Source: JANYJJ01 sp031386065 (GTDB lineage Bacteria > Pseudomonadota > Gammaproteobacteria > Burkholderiales > Burkholderiaceae_C). From it: 13,572 bases of DNA. Below, piece after piece: positions 1-7,180 of the stretch. Numbering within the stretch: the stretch's first letter is position 1; each line of letters begins with the position of its first letter. Below the pieces are notes generated by a model. That model had not been told where the DNA came from, ran no database searches, and saw nothing but the letters and a program-made list of their open reading frames with translations. A program made the position numbers and the translations under genes. The stretch covers positions 1 to 13,572 of the forward strand of contig JANNBZ010000055.1 in the NCBI GenBank assembly GCA_031386065.1, written 5' to 3'.

Positions 1-116
1 TGTTCAATATGCAATGATCATTCAATGCAAGCGGATCGTCGAATTGCCCTGTGGTCGCAATTCGCCCTCAGCGTCGCTTCTCATACCGCGAATACGGCGC
101 CCACGACGCATGCACC
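1..116. other. Non-coding stretch downstream of icmF
   Basis: No gene is supported here. Two small symmetric sequences are visible. One is a perfect 10-bp palindrome, AATGATCATT, at 13-22. The other is an 8-bp inverted repeat, CGAATTGC/GCAATTCG, at 40-64 with a 9-nt loop. The second could form a hairpin about 50 nt beyond the icmF stop codon in the minus-strand transcript, but no T-run follows it in that direction, so it is not a convincing intrinsic terminator. Short open frames that cross this stretch are shadows of icmF. Confidence 0.5.
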
Positions 117-3100
117 CTACATGCTGCGCCGATACTGCCCACCCACCTCGAACAGCGCATTCGTGATCTGCCCCAGCGAGCAGCAGCGCACCGCTTGCAT
201 CAGCACCTCGAAGACGTTGCCGTTCGCAATCACCGCATCCTTCAAGCGCTGAAGCATGGCGGGTGACTCGGCCGCGTGCAGCGCCTGGAACTCGGCCAGC
301 CGCTTCAGCTGACTCTGCTTCTCGGCGTCGGTCGAGCGCGCCAGCTCCAGCACATCGGGCGTCGCATCGCCGTGCGGGTTGCGGAAGGTGTTGACGCCGA
401 TGATGGGGTACTCGCCGGTGTGCTTGCGCATCTCGTAGGTCATGCTTTCTTCCTGGATCTGGCCGCGCTGGTAGCCGGTTTCCATCGCGCCCAGCACGCC
501 GCCGCGCTCGGCGATCTTGTCGAACTCTTTCAGCACCGCTTCTTCGACCAGTTCGGTCAGCTCGTCGATGATGAAGGCTCCCTGATTCGGGTTCTCGTTC
601 TTCGCCAGGCCCCATTCCTTGTTGATGATGAGCTGGATCGCCATCGCGCGGCGCACGCTGTCTTCGGTCGGTGTGGTGATGGCTTCGTCGAAGGCGTTCG
701 TGTGCAGGCTGTTGCAGTTGTCGTAGATCGCGATCAGCGCCTGCAGCGTGGTGCGGATGTCGTTGAACTGGATCTCCTGCGCATGCAGGCTGCGGCCGCT
801 GGTCTGCACGTGGTACTTCAGCTTCTGGCTGCGTTCGGCCGCGCCGTAGCGGTCGCGCAGGGCCACCGCCCAGATGCGGCGCGCCACGCGGCCGAGCACG
901 GTGTATTCCGGGTCCATGCCGTTGCTGAAGAAGAAGCTCAGGTTGGGTGCGAAGTCGTCGATGTGCATGCCCCGCGCCAGGTACGCCTCCACGAACGTGA
1001 AGCCGTTGCTCAGCGTGAAGGCGAGCTGGCTCAGCGGGTTGGCGCCGGCCTCGGCGATGTGATAGCCGCTGATGCTCACCGAGTAGAAATTGCGCACCTG
1101 GTGGTGCACGAAATACTGCGCGATGTCGCCCATCACCTTGAGTGAAAACTCGGTGCTGAAGATGCAGGTGTTCTGGCCCTGGTCTTCCTTCAGGATGTCG
1201 GCCTGCACCGTGCCGCGCACGTTCTGCTGCGTCCACGCGGTGATCTTCTGCGCCTCGTCGTCGGTCGGCTCGCGGCCGTTGTCGACGCGAAACTTGTCCA
1301 GGTTCTGGTCGATGGCGGTGTTCATGAACATCGCCAAAATCGTCGGCGCCGGGCCGTTGATGGTCATGCTGACGCTGGTCGACGGATTCGTCAGGTCGAA
1401 GCCGCCGTACAGCACCTTCATGTCGTCCAGCGTGGCGATGCTGACGCCGCTGTTGCCGACCTTGCCGTAGATGTCGGGCCGCAGCGCCGGGTCGTTGCCG
1501 TAGAGGGTGACGCTGTCGAACGCGGTGCTCAGGCGCTTGGCGGCCAGGCCCGAACTGAGCAGCTTGAAGCGGGTGTTGGTGCGAAAGGCGTCGCCCTCGC
1601 CGGCGAACATGCGGGCCGGGTCTTCGCCTTCGCGCTTGAAGGCGAAGCTGCCGGCGCTATACGGAAAGCTGCCCGGCACGTTATCCAGCATCAGCCACTT
1701 CAGGATTTCGCCGTGGTCTTCGAAGGTGGGCAGCGCGACCTTGCGGATCGGCGTGCCGCTGAGGCTGCGCGTGGTGAGCTGCGTGCGAATCTCGGTGTCG
1801 CGAATCTTCACCACGTACTCGTCGCGTGCGTAGGCGCGCTGCATCTCGGGCCACATCGCCAGCAGTTTTTTCGCACGCGGGTCCAGGCGCGCTTCGCGCT
1901 TGACGGCCAGGTCGGTCACCGCTTCGACGGCCTTGGTCTTGTCGGGTTTGTCGTCGACCAGCATACGGCTGGTTTCACGCAGTTGCTGCACCTCACGGGC
2001 CAAACGGGCCTGCGCCAGCGCGTGCTTCTTGTAGGCGCGCACGGTGTCGGCGATTTCGGCCAAATAACGCACCCGCGCGGCCGGCACGATGGGCGTCTGG
2101 TGGGTGCTGTGGCGCGTGCCCGCCGCCGGCAGCATGCCGGGCCGCGTAGTCAGACCCAGCGCGGCCAGGCGCGGCAGCAGCGCCTGGTACAGCGCGGTCA
2201 CGCCGTCGTCGTTGAAGCGGCTGGCCACGGTGCCGAAGACCGGCATCTCGTCTGCCGGCGTGGTCCAGGCTTCCTTGTTGCGCTGCACCTGCTTGGCCAC
2301 GTCACGCAGTGCGTCGGCCGCGCCCTTGCGGTCGAACTTGTTGATGGCCACGAACTCGGCGAAGTCGAGCATGTCGATCTTCTCCAACTGGCTGGCAGCG
2401 CCGAACTCGGGCGTCATCACGTACATCGGCACGTCGACCAGCGGCACGATGGCGGCGTCGCCCTGGCCGATGCCCGAGGTCTCGACGATCACCAGGTCGA
2501 AGCCGGCGGCCTTGCACGCAGCCAGCACGTCGGGCAAGGCCTGGCTGATTTCGCTGCCGAAGTCGCGCGTGGCCAGGCTGCGCATGAAGACGCGCTGGCC
2601 GCCGGACGCATCGACCGACGCGTCGTGACCCATCCACGGCGCGATGGCATTCATGCGGATGCGGTCGCCCAGCAATGCACCGCCGCTCTTGCGCCGGCTC
2701 GGGTCGATGGAAATCACCGCGATGGTCAGGGCATCGCCCTGGTCCAAGCGCAGCCGGCGAATCAGCTCGTCGGTCAGGCTGGACTTGCCCGCGCCGCCGG
2801 TACCGGTGATGCCGAGCACCGGCGTGCGTGCCTTCGCGGCGGCGGCGTGCAGCGCGGTCTTGAGCACATCGCTGGCCTGGCCGTTCTCAAGCGCGGTGAT
2901 GAGTTGCGCCAACGCGCGCCAGTGCGCCTCGGTGCGGCCCTGAATCGCCGCCAGCGCCTTGGGTGCGTGCAGCGTCAGGTCTTGATCGCAGCGCATCACC
3001 ATCTCGCCGATCATTCCCTGCAAGCCCATGCGCTGACCGTCTTCCGGGCTGTAGATGCGCGTCACGCCGTAGGCCTGCAACTCGGCGATTTCGCTGACCA

Positions 3101-3437
3101 CGATCACCCCGCCGCCACCGCCGAAGACCTGGATGTGCGCGCCGCCGCGCGCCTTCAGCAGGTCGACCATGTACTTGAAATACTCGACGTGGCCGCCCTG
3201 GTAGCTGCTGATGGCGATGCCCTGCACGTCTTCCTGCAAGGCCGCCGTCACCACCTCGTCCACCGATCGGTTGTGGCCCAGGTGGATCACCTCGGCGCCC
3301 ATGCCCTGCAGGATGCGCCGCATGATGTTGATGGCCGCGTCGTGCCCATCGAACAGGCTGGCCGCCGTCACGAAACGCACCTTGTGCGTGGGGCGGTAGG
3401 CGGCCAGGGCCTTGAATTCGGCGGACAGGTCGGTCAT
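117..3437 (-). CDS. icmF: Fused isobutyryl-CoA mutase (IcmF): B12 domain, GTPase chaperone and mutase in one chain
   Basis: The 1106-residue product is an adenosylcobalamin-dependent cytosolic enzyme that interconverts isobutyryl-CoA and n-butyryl-CoA; characterised family members also act on isovaleryl/pivalyl-CoA. The domain order is diagnostic. An N-terminal B12-binding domain carries DGHDAA at 30-35, with His32 as the expected lower cobalt ligand. A MeaB-like P-loop GTPase follows, with GTGGAGKS and Lys218. The C-terminal half is a large acyl-CoA mutase barrel, from about residue 560 on. The mutase segment has DQGQN, so Gln755 stands where methylmalonyl-CoA mutases carry a carboxylate-binding Arg, which favours an isobutyryl-type substrate. 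The start at 3437 is chosen because AGGA lies 7 nt upstream; the longer frame from 3494 would overlap the upstream gene by 23 bp. Second gene of an operon after the polyphosphate kinase. Length is close to known IcmF proteins and no domain is broken. Confidence 0.95.
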   Translation of the reverse strand: MTDLSAEFKALAAYRPTHKVRFVTAASLFDGHDAAINIMRRILQGMGAEVIHLGHNRSVDEVVTAALQEDVQGIAISSYQGGHVEYFKYMVDLLKARGGAHIQVFGGGGGVIVVSEIAELQAYGVTRIYSPEDGQRMGLQGMIGEMVMRCDQDLTLHAPKALAAIQGRTEAHWRALAQLITALENGQASDVLKTALHAAAAKARTPVLGITGTGGAGKSSLTDELIRRLRLDQGDALTIAVISIDPSRRKSGGALLGDRIRMNAIAPWMGHDASVDASGGQRVFMRSLATRDFGSEISQALPDVLAACKAAGFDLVIVETSGIGQGDAAIVPLVDVPMYVMTPEFGAASQLEKIDMLDFAEFVAINKFDRKGAADALRDVAKQVQRNKEAWTTPADEMPVFGTVASRFNDDGVTALYQALLPRLAALGLTTRPGMLPAAGTRHSTHQTPIVPAARVRYLAEIADTVRAYKKHALAQARLAREVQQLRETSRMLVDDKPDKTKAVEAVTDLAVKREARLDPRAKKLLAMWPEMQRAYARDEYVVKIRDTEIRTQLTTRSLSGTPIRKVALPTFEDHGEILKWLMLDNVPGSFPYSAGSFAFKREGEDPARMFAGEGDAFRTNTRFKLLSSGLAAKRLSTAFDSVTLYGNDPALRPDIYGKVGNSGVSIATLDDMKVLYGGFDLTNPSTSVSMTINGPAPTILAMFMNTAIDQNLDKFRVDNGREPTDDEAQKITAWTQQNVRGTVQADILKEDQGQNTCIFSTEFSLKVMGDIAQYFVHHQVRNFYSVSISGYHIAEAGANPLSQLAFTLSNGFTFVEAYLARGMHIDDFAPNLSFFFSNGMDPEYTVLGRVARRIWAVALRDRYGAAERSQKLKYHVQTSGRSLHAQEIQFNDIRTTLQALIAIYDNCNSLHTNAFDEAITTPTEDSVRRAMAIQLIINKEWGLAKNENPNQGAFIIDELTELVEEAVLKEFDKIAERGGVLGAMETGYQRGQIQEESMTYEMRKHTGEYPIIGVNTFRNPHGDATPDVLELARSTDAEKQSQLKRLAEFQALHAAESPAMLQRLKDAVIANGNVFEVLMQAVRCCSLGQITNALFEVGGQYRRSM

Positions 3438-3444
3438 GCGTTGT

Positions 3445-3448
3445 TCCT
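3445..3448 (-). promoter_or_regulatory. Ribosome binding site of icmF
   Basis: AGGA on the minus strand (TCCT on the plus strand) lies 7 nt before the ATG at 3437. It decides this start over the upstream in-frame ATG at 3494, which lies inside the preceding gene. Confidence 0.6.
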
Positions 3449-3471
3449 GCTGGGGTGGGGTGGTCGCGCGG

Positions 3472-4314
3472 TCACACGACGCGGATGTTCGCAAGCGCGG
3501 GGTCGCGCGGCGGGTAGCGCAACTTCAGGCTTTCGAAGGTCTTTTTCAGCGCCTTCGCAATCATCAGGTTGCGATGCGTCTTGGAGTCCGCCGGAACGAT
3601 GGTCCAGGGCGCCCACGCCGTGCCGGTGGCGGCGATGGCAGCGCCGTAGGCCTTCTGATAAGCGTCCCACTGCTTGCGCACTTCCAGGTCACCGGCGCTG
3701 AATTTCCAGTACTTGGTGGGGTCGTCCAGCCGGTCCTGCAGGCGCGCGCGCTGCTCGTCTTTCGAGATGTGCAGCAGGAACTTCAGCACCACGGTGCCGT
3801 TCTCGGTCAGCAGGCGCTCGAAGTCGTTGATCTGCGCGAAGCGCTGCGCGGTTTGCTCAGGCGTGATCCAGCCGTTCACCACCGGCACCAGCACGTCTTC
3901 GTAGTGGCTGCGGTTGAACACCATCACTTCACCGGCGGCCGGCACCTTGGCGTGGATGCGCCACAGGTAGTCGTGCGCGCGCTCGTCTTCGCTCGGTGCC
4001 TTCCAGCCCACGGTGTGCACGCCCAGCGCGCTCATGCGGCCGAACACGCCGCGCAGCGTGCCGTCCTTGCCGCTGGTGTCGGTGCCTTGCAGCACCACCA
4101 GCAGCTTGAAGCGCCGGTCGGCATAGAACAGGTCTTGCAACGCGTCCAGTTCGAGCGCCAGCGCGTCGACGGCCGCCTTGTCACCGGCCTTGTCGCCGGT
4201 TGAAAAGGGTTTGGCCGCCGGGTCGAGCTTGCTCAGGTTGAAGGCCTTGCCGCCTTTGCCGACAGCCGCGTCGTACTGAAAATCGGACCACGCAGGGTCA
4301 CTGGATTTGGCCAT
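3472..4314 (-). CDS. ppk2: Polyphosphate kinase 2 family protein (polyphosphate:nucleotide phosphotransferase)
   Basis: The 280-residue soluble protein has the hallmarks of the PPK2 family, which transfers phosphate between inorganic polyphosphate and nucleoside mono- or diphosphates. The Walker A loop reads GTDTSGKDG at 77-85, with Lys83. The Walker B segment is FNRSHYEDV at 133-141. A basic lid follows (KDEQRARLQDRLDDPTKYWK). The FNRSHYEDVLV wording and the length of about 280 residues fit the single-domain class III type, which can take AMP to ADP and ADP to ATP, but class assignment from sequence alone is inference. The start is supported by GGAGG (4319-4323) 4 nt before the ATG. First gene of an operon with icmF, 34 bp apart; the shared upstream region holds a 16-bp palindrome. 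Supplying nucleoside triphosphate to the IcmF GTPase is a possible reason for the pairing, but this is not shown. Confidence 0.92.
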   Translation of the reverse strand: MAKSSDPAWSDFQYDAAVGKGGKAFNLSKLDPAAKPFSTGDKAGDKAAVDALALELDALQDLFYADRRFKLLVVLQGTDTSGKDGTLRGVFGRMSALGVHTVGWKAPSEDERAHDYLWRIHAKVPAAGEVMVFNRSHYEDVLVPVVNGWITPEQTAQRFAQINDFERLLTENGTVVLKFLLHISKDEQRARLQDRLDDPTKYWKFSAGDLEVRKQWDAYQKAYGAAIAATGTAWAPWTIVPADSKTHRNLMIAKALKKTFESLKLRYPPRDPALANIRVV

Positions 4315-4318
4315 GCTG

Positions 4319-4323
4319 CCTCC
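4319..4323 (-). promoter_or_regulatory. Ribosome binding site of ppk2
   Basis: GGAGG on the minus strand, 4 nt before the ATG at 4314. A strong match that fixes the start codon. Confidence 0.65.
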
Positions 4324-4384
4324 GGAAACGAATGCGCGGATGCGTGATGCGGCTCAGCGCTTGAAGCGCACACCGACGCGACGA

Positions 4385-4400
4385 TTGACGTATACGTCAA
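4385..4400. promoter_or_regulatory. Perfect 16-bp palindrome, candidate operator (LiuR-like)
   Basis: TTGACGTATACGTCAA equals its own reverse complement over all 16 bases. It lies in the 208-bp divergent region, about 80 bp before the ppk2 start and about 125 bp before the GTG start at 4523. From memory it resembles the TTnACGTnnACGTnAA sites described for LiuR, a MerR-family regulator of branched-chain amino acid and acyl-CoA catabolism in proteobacteria; that fits control of icmF, but the match was not computed against a motif model. TTGACG at either end could also serve as a -35 element, although I find only weak -10 partners on both strands. Confidence 0.6.
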
Positions 4401-4511
4401 CATCGAGTGTATCGCCTGACTCGAACGGGCCGCGCGGATTTGACGGCACAATCGCGCCGCTGGGGAACACCGCCCGCCGATCGCGCCCATCGCCGCGCTC
4501 GTTCGACGTTC

Positions 4512-4517
4512 GAGGAG
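4512..4517 (+). promoter_or_regulatory. Ribosome binding site deciding the GTG start at 4523
   Basis: GAGGAG lies 5 nt upstream of the GTG at 4523. The same frame is open back to an ATG at 4307, but that start would run back into the ppk2 leader and first codons and has no comparable ribosome binding site. Confidence 0.65.
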
Positions 4518-4522
4518 ACACA

Positions 4523-5209
4523 GTGCCGCCGCCGTTCGTACCCGTGAAGACGCCCGAGGGCCAGGCCGAGCTGAGCCAGCGCACGCTGCGGCTGAGCCAG
4601 CGCCATCGCACTGCGCTGCTGCTGGTGGACGGCCGGCGTTCGATGGTCCAGGTGCAAACGCTGGCGCAACAGGCCGGCGTGCCGCAAAGCTGTGTCGACG
4701 AGCTGCTGCAACTGGGCTTGATCATCGTCTCGCAAACCACGGTGGCGCTGCCCCGCGCGGCCGCCGCCACCGCAGCGCCGCCGCTGGAAATCGACGTGGT
4801 GCTCGACGACGCTCCGCCGGGCGCGCCAGTGCTCGATGCGCCCGACGACTCCGAGCTGCCCGCCTCGCGCACCCTGCAGCCCGAGTCGGTGTTCACCGAT
4901 TCGAAACAGGCCGAGTTCACTGCCGCCGACGCCACGATCAGCGAATTGGCGGCCACCCGGTCCGATGATGCCTTCGACGAGGCGCGCGACATCCTGCTGC
5001 GCGCGGTGCGCGCCGAAGCGCCGGTGGCCGGCTCGCTGACCCTGCTGCGGCTGCGCCGGGCACGTACGCGGGCCGATCTGGAGGCCTTGCTGGACGAGGT
5101 CGAGGCGCGCATCTCCAAACCGCAGCGCCAGCTCGCGGCCGGCCAAACGCTGCGCCGCGTGCGCCAGTTGCTGGACGGCCGCCGCGACTCGGCGCTGTCG
5201 ACGTTCTGA
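4523..5209 (+). CDS. Conserved-looking protein of unknown function, upstream of coaX
   Basis: I do not recognise this 228-residue protein. Residues 12-72 look like a compact helical, winged-helix-like domain (SQRHRTALLLVDGRR, then a helix and QSCVDELLQLGLI). Residues 78-145 are rich in Ala, Pro and Asp and probably form a disordered linker. Residues 146-220 are charged and helical, with many Arg and Leu, possibly a coiled coil. There is no signal peptide or membrane segment. GTG is chosen as start because of GAGGAG 5 nt upstream. The gene runs divergently from ppk2-icmF and ends 10 bp before coaX, so the two are probably co-transcribed. A role in regulation or scaffolding would be a guess. 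Codon use matches the neighbours, so transfer is not indicated. Confidence 0.75.
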   Translation: MPPPFVPVKTPEGQAELSQRTLRLSQRHRTALLLVDGRRSMVQVQTLAQQAGVPQSCVDELLQLGLIIVSQTTVALPRAAAATAAPPLEIDVVLDDAPPGAPVLDAPDDSELPASRTLQPESVFTDSKQAEFTAADATISELAATRSDDAFDEARDILLRAVRAEAPVAGSLTLLRLRRARTRADLEALLDEVEARISKPQRQLAAGQTLRRVRQLLDGRRDSALSTF

Positions 5210-5219
5210 CAACTGCGCC

Positions 5220-5990
5220 ATGAGCTTCCTCGCCATCGACATCGGCAACACGCGGCTCAAGTGGGGGCAGTACGCGTCGCCACAGCCGGGCGCCGCGCTG
5301 CTGGCACACGGCGCGGTGTTTTTGGAGACCATCGACTCGCTGGCCGATTCGGACTGGAAACACCTGCCGCCACCGGCCAGCATGCTCGGCTGCGTGGTGG
5401 CCGGCGAATCGGTGAAGCGGCGCGTCGAAGAACAGATCGGCGAGCTGTGGGACCTGGACTCGCGCTGGGTGGTCTCCGGCGCGCACGCGGCGGGCGTGAC
5501 CAACGGCTACGACTTTCCGAGCCGCCTGGGCACCGACCGCTGGGTCTCGCTGATCGCGGCGCGGCACCGCGCACTGGCCTCGGGCACGACCAAGCCGGCG
5601 CTGGTGGTGATGGTCGGCACGGCGGTGACGGTGGACGCGCTCGACACCGACGGACGCTTTCTGGGCGGGCTGATCCTGCCCGGCTTCGGTCTGATGCTGC
5701 GCGCGCTGGAAATGGGCACCGCCGGGCTGAAAGTGCCCACCGGCGAGGTGGTCGACTTCCCCACCAACACCGGCGATGCCTTGATGAGCGGCGGCGCGCA
5801 CGCGATTGCCGGCGCCGTCGAACGCATGCACCGCAAGCTGATCGCACGCACCGGCCAGCCGCCGCTGCTGCTGATGACGGGCGGCGCCGCCGTCAAGCTG
5901 GCGCCCATCACCGACCTGCCGTTCGAGACGGTGGACACGCTGATCTTCGAAGGCCTGTTGCGCCTGCAGTCGCACCGGTTGGCGCTCTAG
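5220..5990 (+). CDS. coaX: Type III pantothenate kinase
   Basis: The 256-residue cytosolic enzyme phosphorylates pantothenate with ATP, the first committed step of coenzyme A synthesis. It is an ASKHA-fold kinase of the CoaX/Baf family. Visible motifs are DIGNTRLKW at 7-15 (phosphate loop), GTDRW at 104-108 with the expected catalytic Asp106, VGTAVTVD at 132-139, GGLILPG at 149-155 and NTGDA at 183-187. The length is typical. The ATG follows the stop of the unknown upstream gene by only 10 nt, with no clear Shine-Dalgarno sequence, so translation may depend on coupling. A GC-rich hairpin follows the stop codon. Type III enzymes usually need a monovalent cation such as potassium and are not feedback-inhibited by CoA; this is family knowledge. 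Confidence 0.95.
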   Translation: MSFLAIDIGNTRLKWGQYASPQPGAALLAHGAVFLETIDSLADSDWKHLPPPASMLGCVVAGESVKRRVEEQIGELWDLDSRWVVSGAHAAGVTNGYDFPSRLGTDRWVSLIAARHRALASGTTKPALVVMVGTAVTVDALDTDGRFLGGLILPGFGLMLRALEMGTAGLKVPTGEVVDFPTNTGDALMSGGAHAIAGAVERMHRKLIARTGQPPLLLMTGGAAVKLAPITDLPFETVDTLIFEGLLRLQSHRLAL

Positions 5991-5993
5991 CCA

Positions 5994-6008
5994 CCGGCTT
6001 CGCGCCGG
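5994..6008 (+). terminator. GC-rich hairpin after coaX, weak terminator candidate
   Basis: CCGGC TTCGC GCCGG forms a 5-bp stem with a 5-nt loop, starting 3 nt after the coaX stop codon. No T-run follows, so intrinsic termination is doubtful; it may only protect the 3' end. Confidence 0.25.
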
Positions 6009-6009
6009 C

Positions 6010-6036
6010 TTGCTCACAGCTCGCCGCGCCTATCAT
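6010..6036 (+). promoter_or_regulatory. Weak sigma-70-like promoter candidate ahead of the inserted element
   Basis: TTGCTC (6010-6015) and TATCAT (6031-6036) are separated by 15 bp. The -10 matches the consensus in five of six bases but the spacer is short. It would read through the inserted element into the 5'-nucleotidase gene. The element boundary TTAA starts right after the -10. Confidence 0.25.
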
Positions 6037-6040
6037 TTAA

Positions 6041-6055
6041 CCTAGATTCCGCAGT
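6041..6055 (+). repeat. Left terminal inverted repeat of the short element
   Basis: CCTAGATTCCGCAGT, directly after TTAA. It pairs with 6260-6274 with one mismatch (T versus G at the ninth base from the inner end). Confidence 0.65.
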
Positions 6056-6259
6056 CGACCGCTTCCCTGCGCTGGCTACACCGCATGAACATTGACATTT
6101 GTACTCACGACAACGTTCACCTGCTGGGTGAGAGCGCTACGCGCCCGATTGAGCCGCGCTACGGCACGCTGGCGGCGTTGCTCCTCCTCGCGGGCATGAG
6201 CCCGCAGTGTCGTCGCGCCTTGCCAGCGCACCGCATCGCAGCCCACTCGGGCGCGTCCA

Positions 6260-6274
6260 ACTGCGGAAGCTAGG
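6260..6274 (-). repeat. Right terminal inverted repeat of the short element
   Basis: ACTGCGGAAGCTAGG, partner of 6041-6055. Its last bases, TAGG, lie 7 nt before the 5'-nucleotidase ATG and are the best available Shine-Dalgarno sequence for that gene. Confidence 0.65.
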
Positions 6275-6281
6275 TTCGCGC

Positions 6282-7178
6282 ATGCCTGTCACCCTTGCCG
6301 GCCAACTGGTCGTTGCCATTTCCTCGCGCGCGCTGTTCGACTTCGAGGAAGAGAACCAGCACTTCGAAGCCCACGACGACCGCGCCTACATGCGGCTGCA
6401 ACTGGCGCGGCTGGAGCAGGCGGCCAAGCCCGGCGTGGCGTTCTCGCTGGTGCAAAAGCTGCTGGCGTTCAACGCCGGCGCGGCGCCCAGCGTCGAGGTG
6501 GTGATCTTGTCGCGCAACGACCCGGTCTCGGGCATGCGGGTGTTCCGCTCGGCGCAGCACTACGGGCTGCCGATCCAGCGCGGCGTGTTCACGCGCGGCG
6601 AGTCGCCGTGGCGCTACCTGAAACCGCTGAACGCGAACCTGTTCCTGTCCACCAACGAGGCCGACGTGCGCTCGGCGCTGGGCGCCGGCGTGCCGGCGGC
6701 GCGTGTGTACCCGCATTCGCGGCGCGCGTCCGACGCGCACCCGAACGAAGTGCGCATCGCCTTCGACGGCGACGCGGTGCTGTTCAGCGACGAGGCCGAG
6801 CGCGTGTTCCAGCACGCCGGGCTCGACGCCTTCCAGGCCCACGAGCGCGACCGCGCCGAGAAGCCGCTGGCGGCCGGCCCGTTCAAGCCGCTGCTGCTGG
6901 CGCTGCAGCGATTGCAGGGCGATGCCGCCAGCCGCATGCGCATCCGCACGGCCCTGGTCACCGCGCGCAGCGCACCGGCGCACGAGCGCGCGATTCGCAC
7001 GCTGATGGACTGGGACATCGAGGTCGACGAAGCGATGTTTCTCGGCGGCCTGCCGAAGGGCGAGTTCCTCCGCGAGTTCGAGCCCGACTTCTTCTTCGAC
7101 GACCAGACCGGCCACGTCGACTCGGCCTCGGCCCACGTGCCGGCGGGGCATGTGGCGTCGGGGGTCAGCAACGGTTGA
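6282..7178 (+). CDS. 5'-nucleotidase, cytosolic type (PF06189-like)
   Basis: The 298-residue product resembles bacterial relatives of cytosolic 5'-nucleotidase 1A, which dephosphorylate nucleoside monophosphates. Supporting segments are LVVAISSRALFDFEEENQ at 9-26, VEVVILSRNDPVSGMRVF at 71-88, GVFTRGESPWRYLKPL at 101-116 and LFLSTNEADV at 120-129. The HAD-like segment FDGDAVLFSDE (161-171) carries the Asp pair, and FFDDQ (271-275) is near the C-terminus. Nucleophile assignment is by family analogy. No signal peptide is present. I start at ATG 6282 because homologous sequence begins there; the frame extends back to 6207, but that part lies in the inserted element. The stop is 2 bp from the stop of the convergent regulator gene, with no terminator between them. 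The inserted element occupies the whole leader, so expression may differ from relatives that lack it. Confidence 0.88.
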   Translation: MPVTLAGQLVVAISSRALFDFEEENQHFEAHDDRAYMRLQLARLEQAAKPGVAFSLVQKLLAFNAGAAPSVEVVILSRNDPVSGMRVFRSAQHYGLPIQRGVFTRGESPWRYLKPLNANLFLSTNEADVRSALGAGVPAARVYPHSRRASDAHPNEVRIAFDGDAVLFSDEAERVFQHAGLDAFQAHERDRAEKPLAAGPFKPLLLALQRLQGDAASRMRIRTALVTARSAPAHERAIRTLMDWDIEVDEAMFLGGLPKGEFLREFEPDFFFDDQTGHVDSASAHVPAGHVASGVSNG

Positions 7179-7180
7179 GG

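Larger units (their letters stand above)
6041..6274. mobile_element. Short IS1380-type element or MITE-like remnant (234 bp)
   Basis: The ends are inverted repeats: CCTAGATTCCGCAGT at 6041-6055 and ACTGCGGAAGCTAGG at 6260-6274, with 14 of 15 bases paired; the match continues 2 bp outward (AA/TT). CCTAGATTC is the start known for the IS1380-family element ISEcp1. The left end abuts TTAA (6037-6040); the right flank reads TTCG, so any target duplication is imperfect. An open frame of 62 codons starts with ATG at 6085, 30 nt inside the left repeat, and its TAG (6271-6273) lies in the right repeat, as expected for an internally deleted transposase frame; I cannot identify its protein. A 6-bp hairpin, GCGGGC ATGA GCCCGC, lies at 6190-6205. 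The alternative is a structured leader RNA closed by the same long stem. The family call rests on memory of end sequences. Confidence 0.5.

Noticed and set aside
40..64. CGAATTGC/GCAATTCG hairpin as icmF terminator
   Set aside because: No T-run follows in the minus-strand direction, so intrinsic termination is not supported.
3438..3494. Longer icmF start at 3494
   Set aside because: It would overlap the ppk2 coding region and adds 19 residues with no similarity to the family; ATG 3437 has a proper ribosome binding site.
1713..3701. 662-codon open frame on the plus strand across icmF and ppk2
   Set aside because: It lies antisense to two well-supported genes and encodes a low-complexity His/Arg/Gly/Ala-rich sequence, typical of a shadow frame in high-GC DNA.
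4307..4522. Upstream extension of the unknown protein to ATG 4307
   Set aside because: The extension overlaps the ppk2 start and the palindromic operator and encodes a Thr/Ser/Arg-rich unstructured stretch; GTG 4523 has GAGGAG at 5 nt.
6041..6274. 6S RNA, tmRNA, RNase P RNA or a known riboswitch
   Set aside because: The long closing stem suggested a structured RNA, but I could not match any conserved core of these families; the CCTAGATTC ends and TTAA flank fit an insertion element better.
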